NCBI GenBank assembly: GCA_002288455.1
Contig: NEUS01000036.1
Coordinates: forward strand, 1 to 33,853
Source of the DNA: Opitutia bacterium Tous-C1TDCM
GTDB lineage: Bacteria > Verrucomicrobiota > Verrucomicrobiia > Opitutales > Opitutaceae
Length of the DNA: 33,853 nucleotides
Direction: 5' to 3'
Positions 7,317 to 16,339 of the stretch are shown here, piece after piece. Every line of letters starts with the position of its first letter. Position 1 is the first letter of the stretch. The notes under the pieces are model-generated. The model had not been told where the DNA came from and searched no databases. It worked only from the letters and a program-made list of their open reading frames with translations. Both the position numbers and the translations under genes were made by a program.

Positions 7317-9248
7317 TTATTGCTTTTTCTTCCCGGCCTTCTTCGTCGGAGCGCCGCCCTTCAGCAGGCCCGCCGCCCGCGCCCGCACATCCGCGTCGCG
7401 CTCGGTGGCGGCGATTTGTTCGAGTGTGCTCCGCACCGCCGCCGCGTTGGCACCACCGAGCAAGGCCGGCGCAATCTGCACAACGGCCAGCGCGGCCTCG
7501 GTCTTCACGGCCTCGTGCTGAAGATACGGCTCGAGCAACCGCAGCGCCTCGACGCGCCGCAAATTGCCAAACGCCGACACGATCATCAGGCGCTCCGCGT
7601 CGCTCGCGACGAGAGCGTTCGCCGACGTGAGCAGGTCGAGCGCATCAAGCACCGCCTTGTCGCGGCCGGCGGCGACGTTGGTCGCGAGACGCACCGCGCC
7701 GGCAAGGGCCAGGCCGCGAGTCGGCTCGGTCTCGGTTCGCGCGAGCACGAGGAGCTCCATCGCGGGCGTCGCATCCGGCCAGTCGGCGAGGCACCTGACG
7801 GCCGCGGCACGCACGACTCCGTCGCTGTCGCGAGTTGACTCCCGAACCGTTGCAAGCGCGGCGGAACTCCCACCCACCGCCCGCACGACCGCACCGAGCG
7901 GGCGAAACAGCGCCGCCCGCTCCGCCGGAGTCTTCGCCGCGCGCACCGCTGCCAGCAACGGATCAACGCGGCGCCCGGGCTCCGGGATTTTCATTGCTGC
8001 CGAGTAGATCGCCCGGTCGGCGAGTGTCCGGGTGGCATCGTCCTCGCTGGCCGCGGACAAACCGATCAACGCCGGCAAATCGCGCGGCTGCGTCGTCGCC
8101 GCCAAGGCGCGCAGCGCGGCGCGCCTGGTCTCCGCGTCAACGCCTTGGGCGAGCTTGAGCAGCTCGGGCGTCGCCGCCGCCACTCCCCGAGCGCCGAGCA
8201 CCGCGATCAGTTTGCCCCGCGTCGTTCGGTCAGTCGCGGTCGCAAGCGCGCCGAGGACAAGTGGGTCGGCCTCGCGCACCGGAATGAGAACGAGACTGCG
8301 CTGCGCGGTCTCGCTCGTCGGCAGGGCGCGTAGCAGCAACGGCACGCTCGACGCTCGCCCGATCCGGCCGAGCGCGGTCAATGCGGCGTCGTCGCCCGCC
8401 ACCGCACGCTTCTCGACCGCCGTCACGACAGTCGGCCCCCCGCGATCGACCAGCGCGGCGAGAACCGCGGGCTGCACCTCGGCGGGCAGCCGATCCAACT
8501 CGGCCACCAGCGCGCTCGTGACCGACTCGCCCGGCAGCTCGCGCATCGCCTGCAACGCGACCGAGCGCAACGCGGCGTCGCGTGAACGCAGCGTTTCCAC
8601 CAGCAGCGGCACGCCGGCCGCGCCGCGCGCGAGGATTGCGCCGCGCGTCGCAGGCATGAGCGCGCCGGCCGCACGACTGGCCCGCACTTCGTCGAAGAGC
8701 TCCACCGCTTCCGCATCGCGACCTTTCGCGCGCAGCCGATCGGCGGGGACGAGCAGCGCCTCGGCCGCGACCGGGTTTTTCCCGAGCGCCGCGCGCACCG
8801 GTGCCAGCGCGTCGGGCGTGCCGATGCGGGCCAGCGCCTGCAGGGCCGCACCGGCGGACGACTCATCGGCGGCGGCCGCGATCGTTGCCAACGCCGGCAC
8901 GGCCGCGGTGTCGCCGCGCGCGCCCAGTGAATTGATCGCGCCGATCAGTGGCGGGCCCTCCAGCCGCAAGAGCGCGGCACGCAGGGCGGCGTCCGACTCG
9001 GGCGCGGCCATCGCCTCGAGTGCCTCGCGCGCGTAGTGGCCGAGCTGGGCGTCGCCCAGCAGCGCGGCGAGCGCGGGGACCGCGTCCGTCGTGCCGACGA
9101 TGGCGAGCTGTTGGCAGGCGCGCGCTCTCTCGGCGAGCGGCGAGGACGGCTGAAGTTGCGCGAGCAGCTCGCGCGTCTTGGCGGCATCGCCACCGGCCAG
9201 CACGACGACGGCGGTGAAGACGAGCGCGACGAGGAATTTTGATTTCAT
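7317..9248 (-). CDS. Secreted HEAT-repeat protein
   Basis: A 643-residue exported protein made almost wholly of short alpha-helical repeats. A signal peptide (MKSKFLVALVFTAVVVLAGG) is followed by at least a dozen HEAT/PBS-lyase-like units of the type VPALAALLGD...AREALEAMA, and the tail is Lys-rich (KKAGKKKQ). HEAT repeats are protein-binding scaffolds; no heme motif or catalytic signature is visible. I chose ATG 9248, which starts directly at Met-Lys of the signal peptide; ATG 9254 (two codons earlier) is equally possible. It follows a Tat-exported Gfo/Idh/MocA gene on the same strand with an 80-base gap containing a strong inverted repeat, so co-transcription is likely but may be attenuated. 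HEAT modules often occur fused to or beside PVC cytochromes, which fits its neighbourhood. Confidence 0.82.
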   Translation of the reverse strand: MKSKFLVALVFTAVVVLAGGDAAKTRELLAQLQPSSPLAERARACQQLAIVGTTDAVPALAALLGDAQLGHYAREALEAMAAPESDAALRAALLRLEGPPLIGAINSLGARGDTAAVPALATIAAAADESSAGAALQALARIGTPDALAPVRAALGKNPVAAEALLVPADRLRAKGRDAEAVELFDEVRASRAAGALMPATRGAILARGAAGVPLLVETLRSRDAALRSVALQAMRELPGESVTSALVAELDRLPAEVQPAVLAALVDRGGPTVVTAVEKRAVAGDDAALTALGRIGRASSVPLLLRALPTSETAQRSLVLIPVREADPLVLGALATATDRTTRGKLIAVLGARGVAAATPELLKLAQGVDAETRRAALRALAATTQPRDLPALIGLSAASEDDATRTLADRAIYSAAMKIPEPGRRVDPLLAAVRAAKTPAERAALFRPLGAVVRAVGGSSAALATVRESTRDSDGVVRAAAVRCLADWPDATPAMELLVLARTETEPTRGLALAGAVRLATNVAAGRDKAVLDALDLLTSANALVASDAERLMIVSAFGNLRRVEALRLLEPYLQHEAVKTEAALAVVQIAPALLGGANAAAVRSTLEQIAATERDADVRARAAGLLKGGAPTKKAGKKKQ

Positions 9249-9267
9249 TCTCATGGATCGGATGCTT

Positions 9268-9321
9268 TGGCCGCGAGCGCCGGCGAGGGGACGGCCGACC
9301 GCTCGCCGGCGCTCGCGGCCA
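9268..9321. repeat. Perfect 20-bp inverted repeat between the two minus-strand genes
   Basis: The arms at 9268-9287 and 9302-9321 are perfectly complementary over 20 bases and enclose a 14-base loop. The arms are about 90% GC. On the minus strand the hairpin lies 8 bases after the oxidoreductase stop and about 20 bases before the HEAT-gene start. No T-tract follows on that strand, so it is better read as an mRNA-stabilising or attenuating hairpin, or a REP-like element, than as a classic terminator. Confidence 0.85.
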
Positions 9322-9328
9322 CCAAGAT

Positions 9329-10663
9329 TCACGCAATCCACGGTTCGCGCACGGCGCGGGTGCGCATGCGGTTGGCCTCCTCGTCGCCGATGAACATTTC
9401 CGTCGCGGGATCGAATTTCGTTTTGCGCCCGAGCTGCCAGGCGATCGCGGCGGCGTGGCAGGCGATGTGCGTGTGGCGCATCACGCGGTGGTTCGCGGCG
9501 GGCGTGCCGCGCGACTTCACGCAGTCGAGGAACTCGCGCGTGTGCCGCGAGGGATCGGTGCCGCGCATCACGAACGCCCGCCACTCCTGCCGCAGCGACG
9601 CGGGATGCAGCTCGATCGAGCCGTTGTCGCCGGTCTCGACCCAACCTTCGTCGCCCTCGAAGCGCACGGGACAAGTGCCGGTGGAGCCGACGGCGAAGTT
9701 GGCGTTGTTGCTCTGCGCGGGCTGGCCGATCCAGCCGGCGGGACGCAGCTCGAGTTTCACGCCGTTGGCGTAACGCGCGCGAATCATGTCGCCGTCGGGC
9801 TCGAAAGCGACCGGCGTGGTGTCGTCGAAATTCCCCGCCCACTGGCAAAGGTCGACGGTGTGGGCGCCCCAGTCGTGGAGCTTGGCGCCGGAGTCGAAGT
9901 CATAGTAGCCGCGCCACCGGCGGTCGACGACGTAGGCCTTGTTGTAGGGCCGCCACGGCGCGGGGCCGAGCCACATGTTCCAGTCGATCACGTTGGGATC
10001 AGGGTCGGGCTCGGCGGGCAGCCAATCGTGCAGCACCTGCAGCTTGTAGATGGAGGCGTGGAGGGTGTGGAGACGGCCGAGCTTGCCGCTGCGCGCGAGG
10101 TGCACGGCGAATTGGAAATTCGGGACGTTGCGCCGCTGCGTCCCGGCTTGGAACACGCGGCCGGTCGTGCGCATCGTGTCGGAGAGCGACTGGCAGAGGC
10201 CGATGGTGATACCGCAGGGTTTCTCGCAGTAGACATCCTTGCCCGCGCGCGCCGCATACATCGCGGCGACGGCGTGCCAGCGATCGCCGGTGGCGATGAG
10301 CACGGCGTCGATATCCGGCCGCGCGAGCAACTCGCGGAAATCGCGATACGCGGTGCAGGCGCCCTTGCCGTAAAGTTCCTCCGCACGGGAAACCCACTCC
10401 GTGCGCAACCGAGCCTGCACATCGCAGGTCGCGCGGTAATGGACGTCCTTCTCGGCGAGCATGGTCTCGAGCACCATCTTGCCGCGCGGGCCGATGCCGA
10501 TGCCGCCGAGCGCGATGCGGTTGCTCGGCGCCACCCCGCCATCACGCCCGAGCACGCGGCCCGGCACAATGAGCGGTGCGAGACCGGCGACGAGGGCGGT
10601 CTTGAGGAACGTGCGGCGCGCGGGCGACGCCGCGGGACGGAAGGAGGGCGGATTCGTCTTCAT
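9329..10663 (-). CDS. Tat-exported Gfo/Idh/MocA-family oxidoreductase
   Basis: A 444-residue NAD(P)-dependent oxidoreductase carrying a twin-arginine export signal, SPARRTFLK (Arg16-Arg17) followed by a hydrophobic stretch and a VLG cleavage-like site. Folded export is typical of the periplasmic members of this family, which keep a tightly bound cofactor. The mature part begins with a Rossmann segment IALGGIGIGPRGK, has VLIATGDRWHA, and keeps the canonical EKP at residues 147-149 (YCEKPCG). The C-terminal domain includes YYDFDSGAKLHDWGAHTVDL, a motif common in PVC members. The start at 10663 is the Met-Lys directly before the Tat signal; the 14 upstream residues are not credible. It is the first gene of a probable two-gene unit with the HEAT-repeat protein. 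The substrate is unknown, probably a carbohydrate. Confidence 0.9.
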   Translation of the reverse strand: MKTNPPSFRPAASPARRTFLKTALVAGLAPLIVPGRVLGRDGGVAPSNRIALGGIGIGPRGKMVLETMLAEKDVHYRATCDVQARLRTEWVSRAEELYGKGACTAYRDFRELLARPDIDAVLIATGDRWHAVAAMYAARAGKDVYCEKPCGITIGLCQSLSDTMRTTGRVFQAGTQRRNVPNFQFAVHLARSGKLGRLHTLHASIYKLQVLHDWLPAEPDPDPNVIDWNMWLGPAPWRPYNKAYVVDRRWRGYYDFDSGAKLHDWGAHTVDLCQWAGNFDDTTPVAFEPDGDMIRARYANGVKLELRPAGWIGQPAQSNNANFAVGSTGTCPVRFEGDEGWVETGDNGSIELHPASLRQEWRAFVMRGTDPSRHTREFLDCVKSRGTPAANHRVMRHTHIACHAAAIAWQLGRKTKFDPATEMFIGDEEANRMRTRAVREPWIA

Positions 10664-10749
10664 GGGGCGGGCGCGATCGGGGTGACATCGGGATGATGGG
10701 AACACGTTGGCTTTGCAACTCGCCCGCAGCCCCTTTCACTCACCGGCTC

Positions 10750-11733
10750 ATGATCGAGGTTTCCCAGCTCACGCGCGTTTTCCGGACCTACAAGAAGCTG
10801 CCCGGCTTCTGGGGCGGCGTGAAGGGCCTGGTCAAGCGCGACTTCGAGGAGACGGCGGCCGCCAAGGACATTTCCTTTTCCATCCAGGAAGGGGAATTCG
10901 TCGGTTTCCTCGGCCCCAACGGCGCCGGCAAAACCACGACGCTCAAGATGCTGTCGGGCCTCATCCACCCGACCTCCGGCCGCGCCCGCGTCGCCGGCTT
11001 CGATCCGACGAAACGCGAAAACGCCTACCGCCGCCTCTTCGCCCTCGTGCTCGGCCAAAAGAACCAGCTCTGGTGGGATCTGCCCGCGATCGAGTCGTTC
11101 AATCTGCTCCGCGCCATCTACGCGATCCCCGCCGACCAATACAAAACGACCCTCGACGAACTCGTCGCCCTCCTCGACGTCGGCAAGAAACTCAACGTCA
11201 TGGTCCGCGAGCTCTCCCTCGGCGAACGCATGAAGATGGAGCTCATCGCCGCCCTGCTCCATCGCCCGCGGGTCCTGTTTCTCGACGAGCCGACCATCGG
11301 CCTCGATGTCGTTTCCCAGAAGGCCGTGCGCTCCTTCCTCCGCGACTACAACCGCCGCCACCGCGTCACGATTCTCCTCACGAGCCACTACATGGCCGAC
11401 ATCAAGGAACTCTGCGAACGCGTCGTCGTGATCCACAAGGGCAGCAAGATCTACGACGGCCCGCTCGACCGCCTCGAATCCAGCGGCGGCGCCAAAAAGA
11501 AAATCATCTCGTTCATCCCCGCGGCCGGCGGCGCGTTCCCGGAAACCTGGCAGTCCGGTTTCGCCACCGGCACGACCCGCAACGACGAGGGCAAATTCAC
11601 CCTCTGCGTCCCGGGCGACAAAGTCGTCGCCGTTTCCCAGGAAATTCTCGGCACCGGCCCCGTCGCCGACATCACGATCGAGGACGTCCCGCTCGAGGAC
11701 GTCATCGCCGAGCTATTCAACGCGCAGGCCTGA
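10750..11733 (+). CDS. ABC-2-type transporter ATP-binding protein (orphan)
   Basis: A 327-residue ATPase subunit that should power an ABC-2-type exporter at the inner membrane. Walker A is GPNGAGKT (55-62), the signature is LSLGERMKME, and Walker B is VLFLDEPTIGLD, followed by a switch His in LLTSHYMAD. The roughly 40-residue N-terminal extension (TYKKLPGFWGGVKGL) and C-terminal tail are usual for the NatA/YhaQ-like branch. That branch is normally followed by one or two six-helix permease genes. Here the next gene is convergent and unrelated, and this gene's last 21 bases (11713-11733) overlap the end of the minus-strand nucleotidyltransferase gene. ATG 10750 was chosen because the domain starts at the next residues. 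The permeases must be elsewhere or lost. Confidence 0.9.
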   Translation: MIEVSQLTRVFRTYKKLPGFWGGVKGLVKRDFEETAAAKDISFSIQEGEFVGFLGPNGAGKTTTLKMLSGLIHPTSGRARVAGFDPTKRENAYRRLFALVLGQKNQLWWDLPAIESFNLLRAIYAIPADQYKTTLDELVALLDVGKKLNVMVRELSLGERMKMELIAALLHRPRVLFLDEPTIGLDVVSQKAVRSFLRDYNRRHRVTILLTSHYMADIKELCERVVVIHKGSKIYDGPLDRLESSGGAKKKIISFIPAAGGAFPETWQSGFATGTTRNDEGKFTLCVPGDKVVAVSQEILGTGPVADITIEDVPLEDVIAELFNAQA

Positions 11734-12570
11734 CGGCAGCTCCGGCCAGCGCCAAGCGTCGCCGACCAAAGCCCGCACCAGGGCCGCGCATCCCGTCGCG
11801 CTTTGCCCGGCCGCCGCACGCAGGCTCCGCGCCTCGAGCGTCGCCTCGATCCGCACGGCTCCGAGTTCTTCCGCCGTCGCCAGCAGCTCCAGCCGCCGCG
11901 CATCCGGAAAACTCGCTTGCCCGCGCCGGCGCCGCACCTCGTGGAGCAGCCGGAAATTGGTTTCCGCCAACTGCGCGTGCAGCCAGCGCTGCGCCGCGAC
12001 CAACTCGCCCCGCGCGATCTTCCGCAGCGTCGACACGTAGTCGCAGACGAAACCCTCCGCGAGTTCGACGATCTCGGCTTCGCTCAGCCGCGGCGGCGGC
12101 AGGTTCCGCTCCACCCAGCGGAAGAGTTCCTCCGCCCCGATCTCGTCCTTCAACCGCCGGAACCCGCCCGCCAGCACGAGGCCCTGGTCCCGCAACGCGC
12201 CCCACACCAGCGGGCTCTCGCGGTAGCTCTCCGCCTGCACCGCCGCCCGCACCGCGACGAATTGCGCCGCCGCAATGATCACGGCATCGATTTCCCCGCC
12301 TGCCGTCACCGCCGTCACTTTGCGCACCCCGCCCAGCCGGCCGCTGCGCAGCACATAGGCCGTCGGTCGGCCGAGCCCGGCCCGCTCGCACCAGGCCGGC
12401 GTGTCGAACAGCGCCGGCTCCGCGGCGATGATCTGGAAATCCCAATCCGAATGCCGGTCCGCCGCCCCCGGCGATCCGGCCGCGCGCGATCGCGAGCCGA
12501 TCGCAAAGAGCGCGCGAATCGACGCCTCCGTTTCGGCCCAGTCCGCCAGCTGTTGTCCCAGATCCATCAT
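11713..12570 (-). CDS. Nucleotidyltransferase-fold protein (aminoglycoside 6-adenylyltransferase-like)
   Basis: A 285-residue protein with an N-terminal polymerase-beta-type nucleotidyltransferase signature. FAIGSRSR (22-29) is followed by DRHSDWDFQ, with the metal-binding Asp pair at 42 and 44. The rest is helical with conserved aromatic patches (LAEGFVCDYVSTLRKIARGE, LHAQLAETNFRLLHEV), resembling AadK/ANT(6)-like enzymes that transfer AMP to aminoglycosides. The substrate cannot be read from sequence, and a resistance role is not implied. It starts 2 bases after the stop of the GAF kinase-like gene, so it is the last gene of the five-gene signalling operon and probably coupled to it. The tandem ATG ATG (12570/12567) leaves a one-residue uncertainty. 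Its 3' end overlaps the convergent ABC gene by 21 bases. Confidence 0.8.
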   Translation of the reverse strand: MMDLGQQLADWAETEASIRALFAIGSRSRAAGSPGAADRHSDWDFQIIAAEPALFDTPAWCERAGLGRPTAYVLRSGRLGGVRKVTAVTAGGEIDAVIIAAAQFVAVRAAVQAESYRESPLVWGALRDQGLVLAGGFRRLKDEIGAEELFRWVERNLPPPRLSEAEIVELAEGFVCDYVSTLRKIARGELVAAQRWLHAQLAETNFRLLHEVRRRRGQASFPDARRLELLATAEELGAVRIEATLEARSLRAAAGQSATGCAALVRALVGDAWRWPELPSGLRVE

Positions 12571-12572
12571 CG

Positions 12573-14351
12573 TCAGAGGTGCCGCAACGAGATCAGAATC
12601 TCCGTCCCCTCCATGCCCGGCCCCGCGTGGATCTCGCCCCGGTGCAACCGCAGGATTTCCTTCGCCAGAAACACGCCGAGCCGGCCCTGGTTCGGCACCG
12701 CGTCGTCGACCGGCTCGGGCAATATGCCCTCCAGTTCGAGGTGCTTGCCCTTCAACGATAGCAGCGCCGTGAGCTCCGGCCCGGCGCCGGTCGAGCGCAC
12801 CTTCAGCGCCAACTCGCGCAAGCCGTGTTCCGGCCGATTCTCGCCGATGGTCCGCACCAGCGCGCGCAAAGCAAAGTCCAGCAAGCGCCGGCTCGCCATC
12901 AGCACCACCGGATCCGGCCCGACTTCCACCCGCAGGCCGAGCGAGTGGCCGAGCGACTGCGCCACTTCCCGGATGTCGACCGCGGCCGGCTCCGCCTCGT
13001 GCAGCACCTGCATCAACGCGAGGTTGTCGTTCAGTTGCTCCAGTTGGCCGACGTCGGCCTTCATCGTCTCGAACAGCGCCGGCGGCAACGGCCGGTCCGG
13101 GCCCGCCTGGCGGAATGTCGCCAAGGAGACGATCGCGTTGCCCAATTCGTGGCTGAGCGTCAGCGCCAACTCGCGCAACACCTCGCGCCGGCTCGCGGTC
13201 GCCCGCACCTGCGCGTCGTGCACCTCGCTGCTCGCCTCTTCCCAGAACGCCCAGATCCCGCCCGTCTCCGCGATCAAGCCCGCGCTCGCCCGGAACGGCT
13301 GCCCCGCCGTCGGCGTCACCCGGCAAATCTCGCGCGACCGCCGCGCCTGGCCGATCGCGTCGCGCACCACCAGCGGCACGTGCCTTGGGGCGCTGTCGCC
13401 GGGACCGAGCACCAGCGTCCCGGGCAGGTACTTGGCCCCGAGCCCGACCTGCTCCGAAAGATGCGTCAGCCGGCTGAACTGCGCCGACTTCCCCAGGAAG
13501 TGCCGCAGCAACCGGGCGAAAAAGACCCCGCGCGCGCGATCCGCCTCGTCGTACGCCTGGCCGTCGTCGCGCACCCCGAGCGCGATCAGTCCGAGCAGCC
13601 GGCCGTTGTCGTGCACCGGCACCAGCAGCCGGGCGCCCCACAGCGCGAGCCGGTTGCGCACCGCCAGTTCCGCCACCGGATCGGCCGGGCCGTCCCAACT
13701 CGTGCCGTCGATCACCGCCGGATGGTTCTCGAAAAACGCGACCAACGGATCGTCCGCCGCGAAGAACGACGTGCCCCGGTCCGCGCGGAAGCCGTCCGCC
13801 TCGCGCAGGAAAAACACCGTGTGCGACGCCCGCAGCACGTGGCGCGACGCGCGGCGGAATTCCGCGATCAGCCGGTCGCGCGTATCCAGATTCTCGATCG
13901 CCCCCTCCAGGAAATCCCACAGTTCCGCATGGTCCATCGCCGGCCCCCGCAGCACCGGCCGCGGCATTTCGCCGCGCCGCGCTTTCTCCACCAGCATGTC
14001 GACCATCGATTGCTTCTCCGCCACTTCCTCCACCAGCGGCAGCAGCTCCCGGAGCCGTTGCGCGCTTTCCTCATAGGAAAGGTAAACCTTCGCGCGCCCG
14101 GCCATCCGCGCCTGCTCGAACGGCAGGCTGCGGGGCTCGCCGACGAAAATCGTCGGACACCGCCCCAACGAGGGCGGCAACGACGGCTCGCTCGCGGCGT
14201 CGAGCACCACCACCGCGGCGAAACCCGGCGCGCTTCCGCCGGGGAAATTCTGCGCGCCCAACCGGAGACAGATCCGCCCGACCGGCAGCTGCCGCTCCCA
14301 AGCCTCCGCGAGAGCGGTATCGGCTGTAGCTAGGATAACGAGGGTTGGCAT
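12573..14351 (-). CDS. GAF-domain histidine-kinase-like protein with degenerate ATPase domain
   Basis: A 592-residue soluble signalling protein. Residues 1-110 look like a weak receiver fold (TLVILATADTALAE start; Asp51 after the VVVL strand; no clear Lys switch). Residues about 140-290 look like a GAF domain (LWGARLLVPVHDNGRLLGLI). A dimerisation/H-box follows with LALTLSHELGNAIVSL, phospho-acceptor His401. The catalytic half is eroded: the N-box position reads RALVRTIGEN, no DxGxG block is visible, and only a weak C-terminal GVFLAKEILRLHRGEI corresponds to the G2 region. It may therefore accept or transfer phosphate without being an active ATP-dependent kinase. It overlaps the end of the membrane kinase gene by 22 bases (14330-14351), suggesting translational coupling and a shared pathway. 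Confidence 0.82.
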   Translation of the reverse strand: MPTLVILATADTALAEAWERQLPVGRICLRLGAQNFPGGSAPGFAAVVVLDAASEPSLPPSLGRCPTIFVGEPRSLPFEQARMAGRAKVYLSYEESAQRLRELLPLVEEVAEKQSMVDMLVEKARRGEMPRPVLRGPAMDHAELWDFLEGAIENLDTRDRLIAEFRRASRHVLRASHTVFFLREADGFRADRGTSFFAADDPLVAFFENHPAVIDGTSWDGPADPVAELAVRNRLALWGARLLVPVHDNGRLLGLIALGVRDDGQAYDEADRARGVFFARLLRHFLGKSAQFSRLTHLSEQVGLGAKYLPGTLVLGPGDSAPRHVPLVVRDAIGQARRSREICRVTPTAGQPFRASAGLIAETGGIWAFWEEASSEVHDAQVRATASRREVLRELALTLSHELGNAIVSLATFRQAGPDRPLPPALFETMKADVGQLEQLNDNLALMQVLHEAEPAAVDIREVAQSLGHSLGLRVEVGPDPVVLMASRRLLDFALRALVRTIGENRPEHGLRELALKVRSTGAGPELTALLSLKGKHLELEGILPEPVDDAVPNQGRLGVFLAKEILRLHRGEIHAGPGMEGTEILISLRHL

Positions 14352-16339
14352 GGAAACGTGACGCGGAAGGTGGCCCCTTGGCCGGGAACGGGCGGATCGA
14401 CGGCGATCCGGGCGTTGAGATGCCCGAGAATATCGCTGCAAATCGCAAGGCCGAGACCGAAACCGGACGATTTTGTGGTCTGGAAAGGCTGGAAGAGACG
14501 AGGCCGGATTTCGGGCGCGATCCCGGGACCGCTGTCCATGACCGCCATCTCGATGCCTTCGGCGGTGTTGCGGGTCGCGATCTTCACCCAGCGCGCTCCG
14601 CCGTCCCGGGCCTCGTCGACCGCCTGGATCGCGTTGAAGCACAGGTTCAGCATCACCTGTTTGGCCGCGGAGGCATCGGTGAACGCCGCATCCGGGGCGG
14701 CCTTGAACTCGGTGAAGAACTCGATGTGCCGGTGCGACGCCTTGGCGGCGACCAGATCGAGACTGGAACGGAGCAACGGATGCAGCTCGATCAGTTTGGC
14801 TTCGTAGGTCCGCGGGGAGGCGAGATCGAGCAGTTGCTCGGTGAGCTGGTCGATCCGGCCGACCTCGTCGCCGATCAACTTGAAGAATTTCTCCCGGAAG
14901 AGGGGATCCTGGTGGTGGGTCGGCAGGAGCTGGACGAAAGTCTTGATGGAAACGAGGGGATTCCGGATCTCGTGGGCCAGGCTGGCCCCGAGCAGACCGA
15001 CGGTCGCCAGCTGCTCCGTCTGCTGCACCTTGGCCGAGAAATGCGCCCGCTCCAGCGCACTCTCCATAATGGACGCGAGTTCCATCAACTGGGTGACCTG
15101 GGGATAAGTATAGGGCCGCCGCGAAGCCGGAATTCCCACGCCGACAATGCTGGTCAGTGAGGTACCCTCGACGATCACCACGACGCCAAGTTTTTTTTGG
15201 CTTAGAAACAATCTCAGTGCCTCCCTTTCAGGACTTCCGCGCTCGCGCACAAGACGCTCCGGCGTTGCCCAGCGAAGTTGCCGCATAGCTTGAAACTCCA
15301 AGCCCTTCTCATCCAAGACTACAGGAGAATCTACCGCAAAAGTACCTTTTCCTCCGGAGATGATTACTGCTGTTTCGGCTTGGCCCCATCCCTTAAGGAC
15401 TCCGAGAAACGCCGACTCTAGCTTCTCAAGACGGCTCTCTCGCTGGGCAACCGAGAAAGCAGCTTTCCGGGCAAACATAGCTTTGGGATAAAACTGAAAA
15501 TACCGATCCAGCAGCGAATCGAGAGAAGCCGCCAGCCAAAGAGCGACGGCAGTCGTGATTAAAAACGAAAAAAGCTTTGGTACGAAAAGCTCTATACTGC
15601 TTTGCACAAAGTAAGCGACGACAGCAATCGACACGATTAGCGTCACGCGCTGTATTGAAACAAGGAATATCTGACGGGCATCAAATATCCTAAAACTTGT
15701 GACCGCATAAGCGGTACCGGCGTAAAAAAGCAGCACGGCAAGGGGCTGCAATCTACGAAACAACGGATTACCCGTAAAAGCACTCAGCCCCATCAGGGCG
15801 TAAACCGTGACCGCGAGCACACAGCCGCCGCCAAGCCAAACCTGAAGCTCAACCCGCTGCCCACCCGAAACTTCTTTTGACCTAACAAAAGTGTCACGAA
15901 AGAGCACAATATAAAGCCCAACAAGACCCCATATGTAAACACCATAAGCCCAGCCATGAATTGGATTGCGGGCCGTTGACTCCGGCGGAATAAACGCATC
16001 AGTAAAAGGAAGTATAGCAAATACGGCCGGCGCAATTATCCACACCGAGCTCCTCGCCAACCAACTCACCCACGGCCTACCCGGCTTGTACAATATGCAC
16101 TCTTTTACTATCCAGAACGTAAGAGGAGCAAGAGCTCCAACTGCACACGTCCAACGAATCCAATACAATCCGTTTTTCGAAGTCGCGGCAAAATGCCAGC
16201 AAAGGAGCCAAGCCGCCATCTGGACCGCACCGACAAAGACTGCACGATTAACCCCTCTGCCAGGATTGGACCACAGAATAGTCAGACCAACAACAACGAC
16301 GACTATCGTGACAAGGAACGCGAGTGTGATTACGAACAT
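14330..16339 (-). CDS. Multi-TM sensor histidine kinase (7TM-type sensor, GAF-like linker)
   Basis: A 669-residue inner-membrane sensor kinase. About seven hydrophobic helices fill residues 1-230 (the first is FLVTIVVVVVGLTILW) and two more lie near 235-285, as in kinases with an N-terminal 7TM sensing region. A GAF-like segment (about 300-430) contains RWATPERL, also seen in the kinase at 20429. The kinase core is complete: H-box LGASLAHEIRNPL (His456), N-box LNLCFNAIQAV, G1 DSGPGIAPE, F/G2 FQTTKSSGFGLGLAICSD. The gene is a composition mosaic: codons from the start to about 15180 are clearly AT-richer than the GC-rich kinase half. A run of eight A (on the mRNA) lies near that switch, at 15191-15198. 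It overlaps the ketosynthase-like gene by 10 bases and the next gene by 22. Confidence 0.9.
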   Translation of the reverse strand: MFVITLAFLVTIVVVVVGLTILWSNPGRGVNRAVFVGAVQMAAWLLCWHFAATSKNGLYWIRWTCAVGALAPLTFWIVKECILYKPGRPWVSWLARSSVWIIAPAVFAILPFTDAFIPPESTARNPIHGWAYGVYIWGLVGLYIVLFRDTFVRSKEVSGGQRVELQVWLGGGCVLAVTVYALMGLSAFTGNPLFRRLQPLAVLLFYAGTAYAVTSFRIFDARQIFLVSIQRVTLIVSIAVVAYFVQSSIELFVPKLFSFLITTAVALWLAASLDSLLDRYFQFYPKAMFARKAAFSVAQRESRLEKLESAFLGVLKGWGQAETAVIISGGKGTFAVDSPVVLDEKGLEFQAMRQLRWATPERLVRERGSPEREALRLFLSQKKLGVVVIVEGTSLTSIVGVGIPASRRPYTYPQVTQLMELASIMESALERAHFSAKVQQTEQLATVGLLGASLAHEIRNPLVSIKTFVQLLPTHHQDPLFREKFFKLIGDEVGRIDQLTEQLLDLASPRTYEAKLIELHPLLRSSLDLVAAKASHRHIEFFTEFKAAPDAAFTDASAAKQVMLNLCFNAIQAVDEARDGGARWVKIATRNTAEGIEMAVMDSGPGIAPEIRPRLFQPFQTTKSSGFGLGLAICSDILGHLNARIAVDPPVPGQGATFRVTFPCQPSLS

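Noticed and set aside
11713..12570. MNT/HEPN-type toxin-antitoxin from the nucleotidyltransferase
   Set aside because: At 285 residues it is much longer than MNT antitoxins, and no HEPN gene is adjacent.
3002..14340. Shared 11-mer CTAGGATAACG near 3002 and 14330 as a regulatory motif
   Set aside because: The second copy lies in coding overlap in the opposite context; two occurrences of 11 bases in 34 kb are not enough evidence.
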